From an uncultured Mucispirillum sp. (lineage in GTDB: Bacteria; Chrysiogenota; Deferribacteres; Deferribacterales; Mucispirillaceae): a stretch of 5,830 nucleotides of DNA. Location: positions 1 to 5,830 of the forward strand of contig CALADT010000268.1 in assembly GCA_937890655.1 (NCBI GenBank). Direction: 5' to 3'. The notes beneath the pieces were generated by a model. It saw only the letters and a program-made list of their open reading frames with translations. It was not told the origin of the DNA and made no database searches. The position numbers were made by a program, and so were the translations under genes. Below are positions 4,931 to 5,830 of the stretch, in pieces (position 1 is the stretch's first letter; every line of letters begins with the position of its first letter).

Positions 4931-5830
4931 ATGAAAAAAGTAGAATCAGATATTTTAACAAGAAAAGAAACCCCTCTTTTCTTTAAATTTGCTATACCTA
5001 ATATATTAAGCCTTGTTCTCTTATCTTCTGCAGGTATTGTAGATGCTATATTTATTGGTAACTATGAAGGAGAACTAAGTTTAGCAGCATTAAATATTGC
5101 AAACCCATTATTTAGTTTTATATGGGGTTTTACAATGATGGTATTAATAGGCGGTGCTGTTACATCAAGTAAATATATTGGAGAAAAAAACATTGAAAAA
5201 GCATGCAATATATTTACTAAATCTATGGTGGTTGTTACTATAATAACCATTATATTATCATTGATTATTTATATATATGCCAGTGAGATTATTTATACAT
5301 TAGCAGGTAGCGACAAAACATTATCACTATCTGTATTATATATTAGAACTGTTATACCATTTATTATTTTTTCCACTGTTGGTTATGGGCTTTCTATGTT
5401 TGCAAGGGTGGACGGTTTCCCATTTATAGCTTCATTTGCTTTAATCGTTGGTGCTTTTACTAATATTTTATTGGACTATATATTTATTGGAATATTAAAC
5501 TGGGGCATAAAAGGTGCAGCTTATGCCACAGGGTTATCATATATTGCAACTTTTGTTATTTTAGTGTTTCATTTTCTAAAACAAAAAGGTGTATTAAAAC
5601 TAAACTTAAAAGCAAAAAACTATAATGAAATGATAAAAACAAGCTATAATGGTTTTTCAGAATTTTTAAATGAAATGTCTGTTGGTATTACTATGGCTTT
5701 ATTTAATTATACCATGATAAAATATGCTCAAGAAGAAGGTGTTGCAGCATTTACTGCTATTAATTATATATTATGGGTTGGTAATATAATTAACTATGCA
5801 GCTGCAGATTCGCTTAACCCATTAATCTCC
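4931..5830 (+). CDS. MATE-family multidrug efflux transporter, N-terminal two-thirds (runs off right edge)
   Basis: MATE proteins are inner-membrane Na+ or H+ antiporters that export cationic drugs and other compounds. The 300 codons present lack a stop; the usual length is about 440-460, so roughly eight of twelve membrane helices are here. Helix candidates begin near residues 20, 56, 97, 138, 166, 198, 247 and 274. Family marks include FAIPNIL (20-26, Pro23), VDAIFIG (37-43), MFARVDGFP (156-164), NILLDYIFIG (178-187), WGIKGAAYATGLSY (191-204) and GFSEFLNEMSVGITMALFN (241-259), the last resembling MepA-like members. The ATG has only a modest GGTG (4920-4923) 7 nt upstream. It is divergent from the tkt operon with its own promoter and a long structured leader. 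Substrate cannot be predicted. Confidence 0.92.
   Translation, partial: MKKVESDILTRKETPLFFKFAIPNILSLVLLSSAGIVDAIFIGNYEGELSLAALNIANPLFSFIWGFTMMVLIGGAVTSSKYIGEKNIEKACNIFTKSMVVVTIITIILSLIIYIYASEIIYTLAGSDKTLSLSVLYIRTVIPFIIFSTVGYGLSMFARVDGFPFIASFALIVGAFTNILLDYIFIGILNWGIKGAAYATGLSYIATFVILVFHFLKQKGVLKLNLKAKNYNEMIKTSYNGFSEFLNEMSVGITMALFNYTMIKYAQEEGVAAFTAINYILWVGNIINYAAADSLNPLIS

Noticed and set aside
5062..5250. Minus-strand reading frame of 62 codons
   Set aside because: It lies wholly inside the MATE gene, whose plus-strand translation shows clear family motifs. It has no recognisable domain and is a shadow frame.

Overview
This 5.8 kb window is strongly AT-rich bacterial DNA with compact genes. 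It holds an inert insertion-sequence remnant, a four-gene operon on the minus strand, and a divergent efflux-pump gene on the plus strand that runs off the right edge. Three things suggest a low-GC Gram-negative lineage: a canonical four-cysteine DksA-type protein, a one-piece transketolase of about 640 residues, and the AT bias. A host-adapted member of Deferribacterota (Mucispirillum-like) would fit, but this is a guess from gene style; the sequence shows no taxonomic marker.

Left part (1-936): a decayed IS256-family (Mutator-type) transposase read on the minus strand, with at least eight in-frame stops, several frameshifts and a small internal deletion. It is cut by the left window edge. 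A T-rich duplicated motif at about 905-936 looks like the terminal inverted repeat at its 5' end. The next 180 bases are non-coding and carry two hairpins that end the neighbouring operon.

Middle (1085-4619, minus strand): in transcription order, a TTGACA-type promoter, a transketolase (2607-4529), an RlmB-type 23S rRNA 2'-O-methyltransferase (1924-2607), RlmH (1490-1918), and a DksA/TraR-type zinc-finger protein (1118-1483). A rho-independent terminator follows the last gene. The genes overlap by 1 nt or are separated by 5-6 nt, and each downstream Shine-Dalgarno lies in the end of the preceding gene, so translation is probably coupled. The operon thus joins a pentose-phosphate enzyme to two ribosome-modifying enzymes and a transcription factor of the stringent-response type.

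Right part (4620-5830, plus strand): a near-consensus promoter (TTGACT-17-TATAAT) with a perfect 16-bp palindrome in its spacer drives a leader of about 200 nt. The leader contains a 25-codon ORF with a strong Shine-Dalgarno, a small hairpin right after it, and a 10-bp terminator-like hairpin followed by a T-rich tract just before the start of a MATE-family multidrug efflux gene (first 300 codons present). An upstream segment can pair with one arm of the terminator-like hairpin. This is the architecture expected of ribosome-mediated attenuation of a drug-efflux gene, and it is the most interesting element here. The regulatory role is inferred, not demonstrated.
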